The notes below the pieces were generated by a model, which saw only the letters and a program-made list of their open reading frames with translations, had not been told where the DNA came from and did not search any database. Of a stretch of DNA of 64,000 bases, positions 8,472 through 17,159 are shown piece after piece. How positions within the stretch are numbered: position 1 is the first letter of the stretch; the number at the start of each line of letters is the position of its first letter. Position numbers and translations under genes: made by a program. This DNA is from Xanthomonas hortorum (GTDB taxonomy: Bacteria; Pseudomonadota; Gammaproteobacteria; Xanthomonadales; Xanthomonadaceae), in contig NZ_CP101417.1 of the NCBI RefSeq assembly GCF_024339125.1, positions 2,553,001 to 2,617,000 on the forward strand, in the 5' to 3' direction.

Positions 8472-9500
8472 GTGGAACGCGCACGCTTGTCTGTTGGTCG
8501 TCGTCCTTCATCGTCCCGGTCGCGCCGCCAGCATGCGGGCAGGCTGGCCCTCTTGCTTGGCACGCTGGCACCGGCGGTCGTCCTCGCGCAGGCAGCGCCC
8601 GACACAGTGGCCATGCCGCAGGGCATCAACCTGGGCGGCACCAGTTTCATGGATGGCTTCGGCTCCACCACGCCGGGCTGGACGGTGCTGGAATACCTGC
8701 GTTACTACGACTTGAACACGATCAAGAATGCGCGCGGGGATAACTCGCCTGCGTTTCGCGACCCGCAGGTCGGGGTCAGCGCCTTACTGACCCAGTTGAT
8801 CTACGTGACCCCGTATTCGCTGGGGCGCGGTTCGCTGAGTTTCAACACCATCATCCCGCTGGTGAACTACGACACCTCGTTCGCAGCCGACAGCCCGGTG
8901 CGATTGAGCAGCAATGGGTTTGGCATGGGCGATATTTCGTTCGGTCCGGCGCTGCAGATGCCGCCGGTCATGCGGGACGGGCGTGTGTTCTTCTTTCAGC
9001 GCTTTGCGCTGGATCTGTTCGCACCGGTCGGCAAGTTCGATCGCGATACTGCCATCAACCAGGGCACCGGCTTTTGGTCGATCGCACCGCACTGGGCATT
9101 CACGGTGCAGCCCACCGATAACTGGGAAATCAGTGCGCGCATCAACTATCTCTACAATTTCCGCACCGACCGTGCCGGTGGCGTACCGCCGATCCCGGGC
9201 TTTCGGTTTCGCAATGGCCAGGCCGGCGACGCGGTCTGGGTCAACTTTGCCAGCTCGGTGAAAGTGAGCGAGCAACTGCGCGTGGGTGTGAACGGCTATT
9301 TCCTGCAGCAGCTCAAAGACAACCGGACCAATGGCGCGCGCGTGGCGGACAGCAAGCGCATGCAGCTGTATCTGGGGCCCGGGCTGTCATGGCGCGTGGA
9401 TGCAAAGAACCTGTTCAACCTCAACCTTTACATCCCGCTGGACGTGGAAAATTCGGTCGCCGGTAACAGCGTGAACCTGATGTACGTGCATTCGTTGTAG
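8472..9500 (+). CDS. MetA-pathway-type outer-membrane transporter (Phenol_MetA_deg family)
   Basis: Predicted outer-membrane beta-barrel of 342 residues from the family linked to phenol and aromatic degradation gene sets. The GTG at 8472 follows a CGGAGA ribosome-binding site. The N-terminus has an Arg-rich n-region, a hydrophobic core (LALLLGTLAPAVVL) and an AQA cleavage site. Alternating hydrophobic strands follow (FNTIIPLVNYDTSF, NWEISARINYLYNF, LFNLNLYIPLDVENS), ending in an aromatic-rich C-terminus typical of barrels. It sits among aromatic-degradation genes and probably admits aromatic acids; the substrate is inferred from position only. Confidence 0.8.
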   Translation: MERARLSVGRRPSSSRSRRQHAGRLALLLGTLAPAVVLAQAAPDTVAMPQGINLGGTSFMDGFGSTTPGWTVLEYLRYYDLNTIKNARGDNSPAFRDPQVGVSALLTQLIYVTPYSLGRGSLSFNTIIPLVNYDTSFAADSPVRLSSNGFGMGDISFGPALQMPPVMRDGRVFFFQRFALDLFAPVGKFDRDTAINQGTGFWSIAPHWAFTVQPTDNWEISARINYLYNFRTDRAGGVPPIPGFRFRNGQAGDAVWVNFASSVKVSEQLRVGVNGYFLQQLKDNRTNGARVADSKRMQLYLGPGLSWRVDAKNLFNLNLYIPLDVENSVAGNSVNLMYVHSL

Positions 9501-9675
9501 TGCGGCCCAATGGCGTGCATGCGGGCGCAAAGTCGGCATGCACGTGACGTGGAGCGCGGGAGTGACGTGAGTCGCACTGCGCGCTTGCGCAACGCAAGGT
9601 AGCAGACGCGCGTGAGTGTTGACGTCGGCTGGCTTCGCGGTTTGGCCGCGCTGAAAACGCAACCAAGCCGCAGAG

Positions 9676-10341
9676 TTACATCCCCATGCTGTGCCGCTGC
9701 GTGTTGGCATGCTCGCGGAACAACAGTTCGGCGCGCGCGCCGTCGCGTTGCTCGATGGCGGTGACAATCGCGCCATGTTGGCGGTGGCCGTAGAACAGAT
9801 CGTCGTAGGCCAGCGTCGGCGAGCGTTGCCCGAACACCACGTTGGTGGGGCTGACAAACGGTACCAGCGTGCAACGGTCCACCGTCTCAATCAGGATCGG
9901 TTTGTCGGCCGCCATCACGATCATGCGGTGGAACCGCGCGTTCATGTCGCCGTAGGCCAGCTCGTCGCTGGCATCCAGGGTGCGCTTGGCCAGGATGCGG
10001 TCACCCTCGTCCAGGCAGGCATGCAGGGCGGCGAGCAGGTCGGCAGAGGCGCCTTGTTCGGCCACGGCGCGTGCGGCCATACCTTCCATCAACGCCCGGA
10101 CCGCCAGCGCGTCCAGGCTCTCCTGCTGGCTGAAACGCCGCACCGCATAACCGCGGTTGCCCGTCTGTACCAGCAGGCCCTCCTGGCACAGCGCCGGCAG
10201 TGCCTGCCGGATGGGGGTGCGGGAAATGGCCAAGCGCTCGGCCAAGGCCGCTTCGGTGATGCGTTCGCCCGGGGCAAAGGTGCCGCACAGGATCAATTCG
10301 CGTAGTTGCTGGACCGCTTGCAATCGGTGGTTGTTCGCCAT
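9676..10341 (-). CDS. GntR-family regulator (FadR/FCD subfamily)
   Basis: Transcription regulator of about 221 residues. Residues 1-70 form the winged helix-turn-helix (LRELILCGTFAPGERITEAALAERLAISRTPIRQAL), followed by the FCD ligand domain with metal-site residues in YGDMNARFHRMIV and EHANTQRH. I use the ATG at 10341, preceded by GGAG; an in-frame ATG at 10350 is also possible. It is transcribed away from the dioxygenase genes, with 244 bp between them, so it probably represses that promoter in answer to an aromatic or dicarboxylic acid. I see no perfect operator palindrome in the interval. Confidence 0.88.
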   Translation of the reverse strand: MANNHRLQAVQQLRELILCGTFAPGERITEAALAERLAISRTPIRQALPALCQEGLLVQTGNRGYAVRRFSQQESLDALAVRALMEGMAARAVAEQGASADLLAALHACLDEGDRILAKRTLDASDELAYGDMNARFHRMIVMAADKPILIETVDRCTLVPFVSPTNVVFGQRSPTLAYDDLFYGHRQHGAIVTAIEQRDGARAELLFREHANTQRHSMGM

Positions 10342-10585
10342 TGGCTCCATTCTCTCGCGCCGTACCGCAGCGCACGTTCCTTCGAGCGGGGAAACTTGCA
10401 ATTACTTGTATAAAAACCTTGCGGATGAGAACGCTTGATGGCAATTTGGATCCCAAGGATACCGTTTTGGCGGTCCGGAGTCGTTGGCCTTCCTTCTTTG
10501 GGATCCATTGCGTCGCTGATCCCGACTCAACCAATGACGCGCGTTTGGCCCCAAAAGCGGCCGGCCAGCGTCGCAGGAGTGCAAC

Positions 10586-11482
10586 ATGGCAAGCATCATC
10601 GGCGGCATCGGAACCTCGCACGTTCCCACCATCGGGGTGGCCTACGACAAGGGCAAGCAGCAGGATCCGCACTGGAAGCCGCTGTTCGACGGTTACACAC
10701 CGGTGGCCGCCTGGTTGGCCGAACAACAGGCCGACGTGCTGGTGTTTTTCTACAACGACCATTGCACGACCTTCTTCTTCGACCTGTACCCGACCTTCGC
10801 ACTGGGCATCGGCGAGCGCTTTCCGGTCGCCGACGAAGGTGCGGGGCTGCGCAATCTGCCGCCGATCCGCGGCGATGTGCAGCTGCAGGCGCATATCGCC
10901 GAATGCCTGGTCAACGACGAATTCGACCTGACCGTGTTCCAGGACAAGCCCATCGACCACGGCTGCGCGGCGCCATTGCCGCTGCTGTGGCCGCACGTGC
11001 CGGACTGGCCGGGCACGGTGGTGCCGATCGCCATCAACGTGCTGCAGTACCCGCTGCCGACCGCGCGCCGCTGCTACCGCCTGGGCCAGGCCATGCGCCG
11101 CGCGATCGAATCCTATCCGGAAGATCTCAAGGTGGTGGTGGTGGGCACCGGCGGGCTCTCGCACCAGATCCATGGCGAACGCACCGGCTTCAACAACACC
11201 GAGTGGGACATGGAGTTTCTGGATCGCTTCCAGCATGCGCCGGAAACGCTGACCGAGTTGACCCACACCGATTACGTGCGCCTGGGCGGTGCCGAGAGCG
11301 TGGAGCAGATCATGTGGCTGGCGATGCGTGGTGCTCTGGACGGGCCGATCCGCAAGCTGCATCAGAACTACTACCTGATGACCACCACTGCGATGACCGT
11401 GGTGCTGTACGAGCCTGGCGAAGAAGCCGCCGGCGCGCTGCGCTCGGCAGAGTTGCTCGCACACACCGCGAATGCGGCATGA
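10586..11482 (+). CDS. Class III extradiol dioxygenase, LigB-type catalytic subunit
   Basis: Non-heme Fe(II) ring-cleavage dioxygenase subunit, 298 residues, of the protocatechuate 4,5-dioxygenase / gallate dioxygenase family. The expected metal ligands are present as His12 (GTSHVPTIG), His59 (YNDHC) and Glu240 (AESVEQIMW), with the catalytic-base His at 193 (GLSHQIHGERTG). A clear AGGAG precedes the ATG. The gene for the small LigA-type subunit follows after 10 bp. In LigAB and PmdAB operons the small subunit gene comes first; the catalytic-first order here copies the domain order of single-chain gallate dioxygenases (GalA, DesB). Substrate may be protocatechuate or gallate. Ring-fission-product enzymes are not in the window. 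Confidence 0.88.
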   Translation: MASIIGGIGTSHVPTIGVAYDKGKQQDPHWKPLFDGYTPVAAWLAEQQADVLVFFYNDHCTTFFFDLYPTFALGIGERFPVADEGAGLRNLPPIRGDVQLQAHIAECLVNDEFDLTVFQDKPIDHGCAAPLPLLWPHVPDWPGTVVPIAINVLQYPLPTARRCYRLGQAMRRAIESYPEDLKVVVVGTGGLSHQIHGERTGFNNTEWDMEFLDRFQHAPETLTELTHTDYVRLGGAESVEQIMWLAMRGALDGPIRKLHQNYYLMTTTAMTVVLYEPGEEAAGALRSAELLAHTANAA

Positions 11483-11492
11483 GGACCTGACG

Positions 11493-11852
11493 ATGAATCC
11501 GCAAGTACAGGGCATGGAGCAGATCGGCGGCACCTATGTGTTCGATCTGCGCACCAGCAACCGCGCGCTGCGCATCAATCGTTTCTTTTGGCACATGATC
11601 CGCGCCCCTTGGCGCGATCGTTTTTTGCAGGATGCCGAAATGCTGATGCAGGAAGCCGAGCTCACCGAGCAGGAAAAAGCGCTGATCCGTGCGCGCGACT
11701 GGCTCGGCCTGGTGCAGTATGGCGCCAATTTTTTTGTGATCGAGAAATTTGCACGCGTGGTGCGCATGACCAATCTGCAGGTTTACGCCATCATGCGCGG
11801 CGAATCTTTCGAAGACTTCATGCAGACGCGGCGTGTGCCCGATGCACGCTGA
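11493..11852 (+). CDS. Extradiol dioxygenase small subunit, LigA-type
   Basis: Helical alpha subunit of class III extradiol dioxygenases, 119 residues. It matches the LigA fold: FDLRTSNRALRINRFFW, then the ARDWLGLVQYGANFFVIEKFAR stretch that caps the active site of the large subunit, and QVYAIMRGESFEDFM. It starts 10 bp after the LigB-type gene with GAGGACCTG upstream, so the two are one transcript and presumably form an alpha2beta2 enzyme. The LysR gene begins 66 bp downstream. It corresponds to the C-terminal domain of fused gallate dioxygenases, so the pair could be a split version of that enzyme. Confidence 0.87.
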   Translation: MNPQVQGMEQIGGTYVFDLRTSNRALRINRFFWHMIRAPWRDRFLQDAEMLMQEAELTEQEKALIRARDWLGLVQYGANFFVIEKFARVVRMTNLQVYAIMRGESFEDFMQTRRVPDAR

Positions 11853-11918
11853 TCTGCACGCGTCGGCCCTGTGCCGCAGCGCGGCTTCACCCGACTTCCC
11901 AAACGTAAGGTCCTCCCC

Positions 11919-12920
11919 ATGACCATGTCCTCTGTGTTCTTCGAACACCGCATCAAGGTCCGGCATCTACGTGTCATCGAGGCGCTGGACCGGCAAAAAA
12001 GCCTGTTGCGCGCCTCACGCGTATTGAACGTCACCCAGCCCGCATTGACGCGTGCCCTGCAGGAGATCGAAGAGATCGTCGGCGCGCCGTTGTTCGAGCG
12101 CCATTCGCGCGGCGTGCGCCCCAATGCGATGGGCGAGGTGCTGGTACAGACCGCGCATGTCGTTCTTGGCCAGCTACGGCGTGCGCAAGATACCTTCGAG
12201 GGTCTGCTGCAGGACGATGCGCTCACCATCACGGTGGGCGCATTGCCGGTGGCGGCAAGCGGATTGTTGCCGGCCGTGCTGGCCGCGTTGTACCGCGCCG
12301 AGCCAACGTTGCGGGTGCGCCTGCTGCACGGGCGTACCGACGAGTTGCTGCCCAAGCTGGCCGGCAACGAGATCGACCTGGTCGTGGGCCGGCTGTATCC
12401 GCTGGCCCGTTACGATGCGCTGATCCGCAAGGTGCTGTACCAGGATCCGATCGCCTTGGTCGCACGCAGCGATCACCCCTTGTTTGCCAACGGCCCGGTG
12501 CGCATTGCCGAAGCCGCGGCCTACCGGCAGGTGCTGCCGACGTTGAGCCAGCATGTGGAGCGCGACGTGGCCCAGGTGATGCGCGAACACGGCCTGGCCA
12601 CGCGCGATCAGTTGCGTTCCAGTTCGGCCAGTTTCACCCGCGAGATTTTGCTCGGTACCGACAGCATTGCGGTGATGCCGAGCATGATGGTGGCAGGCGA
12701 TATCGCACGTGGCGAGCTGCGCGCGTTCCAGTTGCAGCAGCCCTCGCAGGCGCGGGCGGGCGGGGTGATCTATCGCGATGGCGCAGCGATCCATAAACCC
12801 GGCGTGCGCTTGCTGATGCGCGAGCTGGAGCACCAGTTGGGGGTGATGGCCGAGCAGGGTGCGGTGTGGGTGGATGAGCAGATCGGCGAAGACGACATGC
12901 TGTTGGACGCGTCTGCGTAA
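11919..12920 (+). CDS. LysR-family regulator of the aromatic cluster
   Basis: LysR-type regulator of 333 residues. The N-terminal helix-turn-helix reads RHLRVIEALDRQKSLLRA and LNVTQPALTRALQEIEE, followed by the effector domain. Overall sequence resembles PcaQ/GalR-type regulators of protocatechuate and gallate genes (KVRHLRVIEAL at the start). I chose the ATG at 11919; the open frame to 11871 has no recognisable protein signal. Lying directly behind the LigB-LigA genes on the same strand, it probably activates them when the aromatic substrate is present, together with or against the GntR protein encoded on the other side. Confidence 0.88.
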   Translation: MTMSSVFFEHRIKVRHLRVIEALDRQKSLLRASRVLNVTQPALTRALQEIEEIVGAPLFERHSRGVRPNAMGEVLVQTAHVVLGQLRRAQDTFEGLLQDDALTITVGALPVAASGLLPAVLAALYRAEPTLRVRLLHGRTDELLPKLAGNEIDLVVGRLYPLARYDALIRKVLYQDPIALVARSDHPLFANGPVRIAEAAAYRQVLPTLSQHVERDVAQVMREHGLATRDQLRSSSASFTREILLGTDSIAVMPSMMVAGDIARGELRAFQLQQPSQARAGGVIYRDGAAIHKPGVRLLMRELEHQLGVMAEQGAVWVDEQIGEDDMLLDASA

Positions 12921-13090
12921 TCGACTGAAAGTGCCGTGGTAAGGGCTTGATGCGTGCTGTCCATCACTGCGCTGTGGGTCTGATGCAAGCGAGCAACGGG
13001 TAGCCCAGGCCGCCCGTTTTGTTGTGCGCGGCCAGGTCGTGTGCGGCCAAGTCGTCCGCATCCGGCCGCTGAATTGATGGCTTGAAGATG

Positions 13091-13113
13091 GTTGGGCGCA
13101 GCACGCGCCCAAC
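13091..13113 (-). terminator. Hairpin after the hydroxycinnamate operon
   Basis: Perfect 9-bp inverted repeat (GTTGGGCGC, 5-base loop, GCGCCCAAC) five bases past the stop of the acyl-CoA ligase gene. No T-run follows, so it may stabilise the mRNA end or act as a weak terminator. Confidence 0.5.
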
Positions 13114-13118
13114 GCATG

Positions 13119-14597
13119 TCACGCCTCATTCGCCAACGCCTCTTTCAAACGCCCCTTCTGCAATTTGCCGGTCGCGGTGCGTGGCAGCGTCTCGACGACG
13201 CGCAGGTGTTTGGGCACCTTGTACTTGGCCAGGCGTTCGACCAGATAGGCGCGGATCTGGTCCAGATCCGGTGCCTCATCGGTGGGCACGATTGCCAGAT
13301 AACCGACTTCGCCCCACTGCTGGTCGGCGATGCCCACCACCGCGCATTCGCGCACTTGCGGATGCTCGGCGAGCACGGCTTCGATTTCTGCCGGATAGAC
13401 GTTCTCGCCGCCGGAAATGAACATGTCTTTCTTGCGGTCGACGACCCAGAAAAAACCATCTGCATCGCGCTGTACGATGTCGCCGCTGCGGAACCAGCCG
13501 TGCTCATCGAGCGCTTCGGCGCTTGCCTGCGGGTCGCGCCAATAGCCGGGGCTGAGATTGGGCCCGCGCAACAACAGCTCGCCGGGGACCCCGGCCGGGC
13601 AGTCGTTGCCATCGCCATCGACCACGCGCGTTTGCACCGCCGGTGTCGAAATGCCGACCGCGCCGAGCTTGTTGCGGATCACCGCGCAGTCCACCGACAT
13701 GCCGAATACCGTGCCGGCCTCGCTCATGCCGAAACCGCACACCATCGGGATGCCGTCGTCCAACCAGCCGAGCAGATCCTCGCTGGCATGTGGCGCGCCG
13801 CCGCTGACCAGCGCGGTCAGGTGACGCAGCGAGGCCGCATCGAAACCGGGCTGGCTGCGGAAGGCCTGCATCATCTGCGGCACGCCGACGTAATGGGTGA
13901 TTCCCAGCGATTGATCGCTCAGCCAGCCCAGGGTACGTTTTGGTTCGAAGCCGCTGGACACCTGGATCGAGCCGCCGACGGCCAATACCGGGCGCACATT
14001 GGTGACCAGACCGATGATATGGAACATCGGCGCCTCGCACAGAAAGCTGCTGGTCGCATCCACGCGGGTGGTGACGCCGAAGTTGTGCGCCACCTGCTGC
14101 AGATTCTGCTCGCTCAGCATCACGCCTTTGGGCTGGCCCGAGGTGCCGGAGGTGAACAGGATCAGGCTGACGCGATCGGGCGGAATAGGCGCGGTGTCGG
14201 CGGGTTCGTGTGCGTTGGCCTCTTCGATAAAGTCGATCAGTGGCACGACATCGGCGCGCCCGGCGGCCACGTCATCGCCTAAAAACAGATGCGGCTCTGC
14301 ACGTAGTAACAAGGCATCCAACTCGCCCGCACTCAATCGCCAGTTGAGCGGCACATAGATCGCGCCGACCCGCCCGCAGGCGAAATGCAGCGCCACCTGC
14401 CAGACCGAATTGCGTGCCAGCACCGCCACGCGTTCGCCATCCACACAACCGCGCGCTTGCAGCAACGCGGCGAAGCGGCCGATCAACGCATCGAGCTCGG
14501 CGTAGGTCCATTGCGCGCCGAGCAACAGGTCGCGTGCGGCGAGCGTGTGTGGCGCAAGGCGGGCGTGAAAAGCGATCGAGTCGGTCGGCATGGTCAT
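13119..14597 (-). CDS. fcs: Feruloyl-CoA / hydroxycinnamoyl-CoA synthetase
   Basis: ATP-dependent acyl-CoA ligase of the ANL superfamily, 492 residues. Motifs in order: phosphate-binding loop LILFTSGTSGQPKGVML, GFGMSEAGTVFGMS (A5 region), WFRSGDIVQRDADGFFW (A7), and VSDR-equivalent VDRKKDMFISGGENVYPAEIE with the C-terminal catalytic lysine in TATGKLQKGRL. It activates ferulate, p-coumarate or caffeate to the CoA thioester, the first step of side-chain shortening. It is the last gene of the marR-ech-vdh-fcs run, 147 bp after vdh. The substrate assignment rests on the neighbouring hydratase/lyase and aldehyde dehydrogenase. Confidence 0.87.
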   Translation of the reverse strand: MTMPTDSIAFHARLAPHTLAARDLLLGAQWTYAELDALIGRFAALLQARGCVDGERVAVLARNSVWQVALHFACGRVGAIYVPLNWRLSAGELDALLLRAEPHLFLGDDVAAGRADVVPLIDFIEEANAHEPADTAPIPPDRVSLILFTSGTSGQPKGVMLSEQNLQQVAHNFGVTTRVDATSSFLCEAPMFHIIGLVTNVRPVLAVGGSIQVSSGFEPKRTLGWLSDQSLGITHYVGVPQMMQAFRSQPGFDAASLRHLTALVSGGAPHASEDLLGWLDDGIPMVCGFGMSEAGTVFGMSVDCAVIRNKLGAVGISTPAVQTRVVDGDGNDCPAGVPGELLLRGPNLSPGYWRDPQASAEALDEHGWFRSGDIVQRDADGFFWVVDRKKDMFISGGENVYPAEIEAVLAEHPQVRECAVVGIADQQWGEVGYLAIVPTDEAPDLDQIRAYLVERLAKYKVPKHLRVVETLPRTATGKLQKGRLKEALANEA

Positions 14598-14744
14598 GGC
14601 GCGGTCTTCCGGAGTGCGGAGTTGGGGAGTGACTGGCGTGAGTGCGACTGCTGAGAGCTGAAGGTTGAACGTGGCTGACAGAGGTGGCCAACAGAACGTA
14701 GCGAGCGTTTATGTAGCGGACGCGTCGCTGTGTCGATGGACGCT

Positions 14745-16214
14745 CTAACTGAGATAAATGGTCCTGGTTTCAAGAAATGCGTGCAGGCCTTCGATACCGC
14801 CTTCGCGGCCGATACCGGAATTCTTGAACCCACCGAATGGCATCTCGATATCCACCCACATGCCATTGATGCAATGGCTGCCGCTGCGCACACGGCGTGC
14901 GATGCGATACGCGCGCTCGGGATCTTCGCTGTAGACCGTGCCGTGCAGACCGAAGTCGCTGGCATTGACCTTGGCGATCAGGTCGGCGTCGTCGTGATAA
15001 TCGATAAAGCTGACCACCGGGCCGAAGATCTCTTCGCGAGCGATGGTCATGTCCGGTGTCACCTCGGCAAATACTGTTGGCTCGATAAAGAAACCGCGCG
15101 GCAAGTGGGTCGGACGACCGCCACCCATGACCAGGCGCGCACCCTCGGCGCTGCCTTGCGCGATGTAGGACTGCACGCGCTCGAGCTGGCGGCCAAGCGC
15201 CAACGGGCCCATGCCGGTATCGGCAGCGAACGGGTCGCCGAGCTTGAGCGCACTCAATGCCGCGCAATAGGCTTGCAGGATCTCTTCGCGCCGCTGCGCC
15301 GGCACCAGCACGCGGGTGAGCGCGAAGCACACCTGGCCGGTGATCGGCATGGAGTAGGGCACCAGGCTGGGCAGCACCTTGGCCAGATCGGCATCGTCGA
15401 GCACGATCGCTGCGGATTTGCCGCCCAGTTCCAGCCCGACCCGCGCTAACCGCTGCGCACAGGCAACGCCGATCGCTCGGCCCGCCTGGGTGGAACCGGT
15501 AAAGCTCACCTTGTCCACCTGCGGATGACCGATCAGTTGTTCGCCGACCTCGCGACCGGCCGGCAACAGATTGAACACGCCATCGGGGACACCGGCGGCG
15601 CTGATGCATTCGGCCAGGATGTAGGCATCGATCGGCGTTTCCGGGGAGGGCTTGGCCACCACGGTGCAACCGGCGGCCAATGCGGCGGCGACCTTGTAGC
15701 AGAGCAGCACCAATGGGGCGTTCCATGGCGTGATCGCTGCGACCACGCCGACCGGCTCCTGCACGACGTGCACGCGGCCACCGTTGGCGCGTGTACGCGG
15801 CTCCACGAACGGATGGGTGGCGATCAGGTCGCCGTAGTAATCGAACAGGCCGGGCGCTTGCTGCGAGGCGCGGCGGCTGAAGCCGATGGTGGCGCCGACC
15901 TGGCCGGTCCAGGCCTCGGCCAGTTCCGGCATGCGTGCACGCAGGTGTTCGGCAATGCGCTTGAGCACCACGCCACGTTCGGGCGGCGACAGTTGCGGCC
16001 AGGGGCCGGTGTCGAACGCGGCACGCGCAGCAGCGACTGCCGCATCGGTATCGGCAGAGGAGGGTTCGGTGTAACGCAGCAGGCGCTCTTCGGTGTGCGG
16101 CGCGATCACATCGACATGGCGATCGCCGGTGCTGGCGCGCCACTGACCATCGATGAACAGACCCAACGGCCCACGCGCGGCGATCCCGCGCAGGGTTGCG
16201 GACAAGGCTTCCAT
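14745..16214 (-). CDS. vdh: Vanillin / hydroxybenzaldehyde dehydrogenase
   Basis: NAD(P)-dependent aldehyde dehydrogenase, 489 residues. The active site is complete: Asn165 (ITPWNAPLVL), Glu262 (VGLELGGKSA), and Cys296 in TGQVCFALTR, with the FTGSTQAGRAIG nucleotide loop between. In this operon it would oxidise vanillin, 4-hydroxybenzaldehyde or protocatechualdehyde, released by the lyase, to the benzoate. The expected next step for vanillate, an O-demethylase (vanAB), is not in the window. The assignment depends on gene order; taken alone the protein would only be a general aldehyde dehydrogenase. Confidence 0.86.
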   Translation of the reverse strand: MEALSATLRGIAARGPLGLFIDGQWRASTGDRHVDVIAPHTEERLLRYTEPSSADTDAAVAAARAAFDTGPWPQLSPPERGVVLKRIAEHLRARMPELAEAWTGQVGATIGFSRRASQQAPGLFDYYGDLIATHPFVEPRTRANGGRVHVVQEPVGVVAAITPWNAPLVLLCYKVAAALAAGCTVVAKPSPETPIDAYILAECISAAGVPDGVFNLLPAGREVGEQLIGHPQVDKVSFTGSTQAGRAIGVACAQRLARVGLELGGKSAAIVLDDADLAKVLPSLVPYSMPITGQVCFALTRVLVPAQRREEILQAYCAALSALKLGDPFAADTGMGPLALGRQLERVQSYIAQGSAEGARLVMGGGRPTHLPRGFFIEPTVFAEVTPDMTIAREEIFGPVVSFIDYHDDADLIAKVNASDFGLHGTVYSEDPERAYRIARRVRSGSHCINGMWVDIEMPFGGFKNSGIGREGGIEGLHAFLETRTIYLS

Positions 16215-16297
16215 ACTGCCTCCTCGGTGCGAAAAACCACTGGCAGCGCCAGCGATGCGTGTGCTGCACGCATCGCGTCAGACGCCGTAGGCGTTAC

Positions 16298-17125
16298 TCA
16301 GGCGCTGTTTTTAGTGAGGTCGTATTCGCCCAGGCCGGGCTTGTAGCTCTTCTCGTCGATGAACTGACGGATGCCTTCCTTGCGGGCGTTGTTGTCGAAC
16401 GAATTGGCCGCTTCCTGCATGCGCACCAGATAATCTTCGGCTTCGTCGTAGGTCATGGTGCCGACGCGGCGCACTGCATCTTTTGCGTATTTCAGTGCGA
16501 CCGGGTTTTTCTTGAGCAGCAACTCGGCCACTTCGCGGGTGCGCGTTTCCAACCGTTCCAGTGGCACGCTTTCGTTGACCAGGCGCCATTCGGCAGCTTT
16601 CTTGCCGTCCACCATTTCGCCGGTCAGCGTCATCCACATCGCATCGCGCATGGACAACAGTTCCACCGCGACCTTGGTGACGCCGCCGCCGGGCAGGATG
16701 CCCCAGTTGATTTCCGACAGGCCAAACTGCGCTTCATCGGCGGCAATCGCCAGATCGCAGGCGAACAACGGGCCAAAGCCACCACCGAAACACCAACCGT
16801 TGACCATGGCGATGGTCGGCTTCTGGTACCAGCGCAGGCGGCGAAACCAGCCGTAGGATTCGCGCTGCGAGCGGCGTACGCCACGCAGGCCCTGGGCTTC
16901 GGTTTCGCGGAAATACTCTTTCAGATCCATGCCGGCCGACCAGGCGGTGCCTTCGCCACCGAGCACCAGTACGCCGACGTTGTCGTCGAATTCCAGCTCG
17001 TCCAGCACATCCATCATGCGGCGATTGAGCGCCGGGCTCATCGCATTGCGCTTGTCGGGGCGTGCAAACTTCACCCAGGCAATGCGGTTTTCGATGCGGA
17101 CCGATACCACGTCATGCTCGTTCAA
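16298..17125 (-). CDS. ech: Hydroxycinnamoyl-CoA hydratase/lyase (feruloyl-CoA hydratase-lyase)
   Basis: Crotonase-fold enzyme of 275 residues that hydrates and then cleaves feruloyl-CoA to vanillin and acetyl-CoA. The subfamily block NGWCFGGGFGPLFACDLAIA followed by FGLSEINWGILPGGG is unmistakable. The catalytic glutamate (Glu143 of Pseudomonas HCHL) is Glu138 here. The residue matching HCHL Ser123, which helps bind the phenolic ring or thioester, is Gly118. The C-terminus has the Tyr-containing EDYLVRMQEAANS and trails to GLGEYDLTKNSA. It lies 34 bp after marR and 83 bp before vdh, in the same transcription unit. Confidence 0.92.
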   Translation of the reverse strand: MNEHDVVSVRIENRIAWVKFARPDKRNAMSPALNRRMMDVLDELEFDDNVGVLVLGGEGTAWSAGMDLKEYFRETEAQGLRGVRRSQRESYGWFRRLRWYQKPTIAMVNGWCFGGGFGPLFACDLAIAADEAQFGLSEINWGILPGGGVTKVAVELLSMRDAMWMTLTGEMVDGKKAAEWRLVNESVPLERLETRTREVAELLLKKNPVALKYAKDAVRRVGTMTYDEAEDYLVRMQEAANSFDNNARKEGIRQFIDEKSYKPGLGEYDLTKNSA

Positions 17126-17159
17126 GCGGCGTCTCCTTGGAGTCGTAATGGTGCGGGGA

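Noticed and set aside
10342..10585. GntR operator between the GntR and LigB-type genes
   Set aside because: Only a half motif (TTGTATA near 10406) was found; no convincing inverted repeat.
13092..14282. 396-codon plus-strand frame opposite fcs
   Set aside because: Shadow of the acyl-CoA ligase, which has all ANL motifs.
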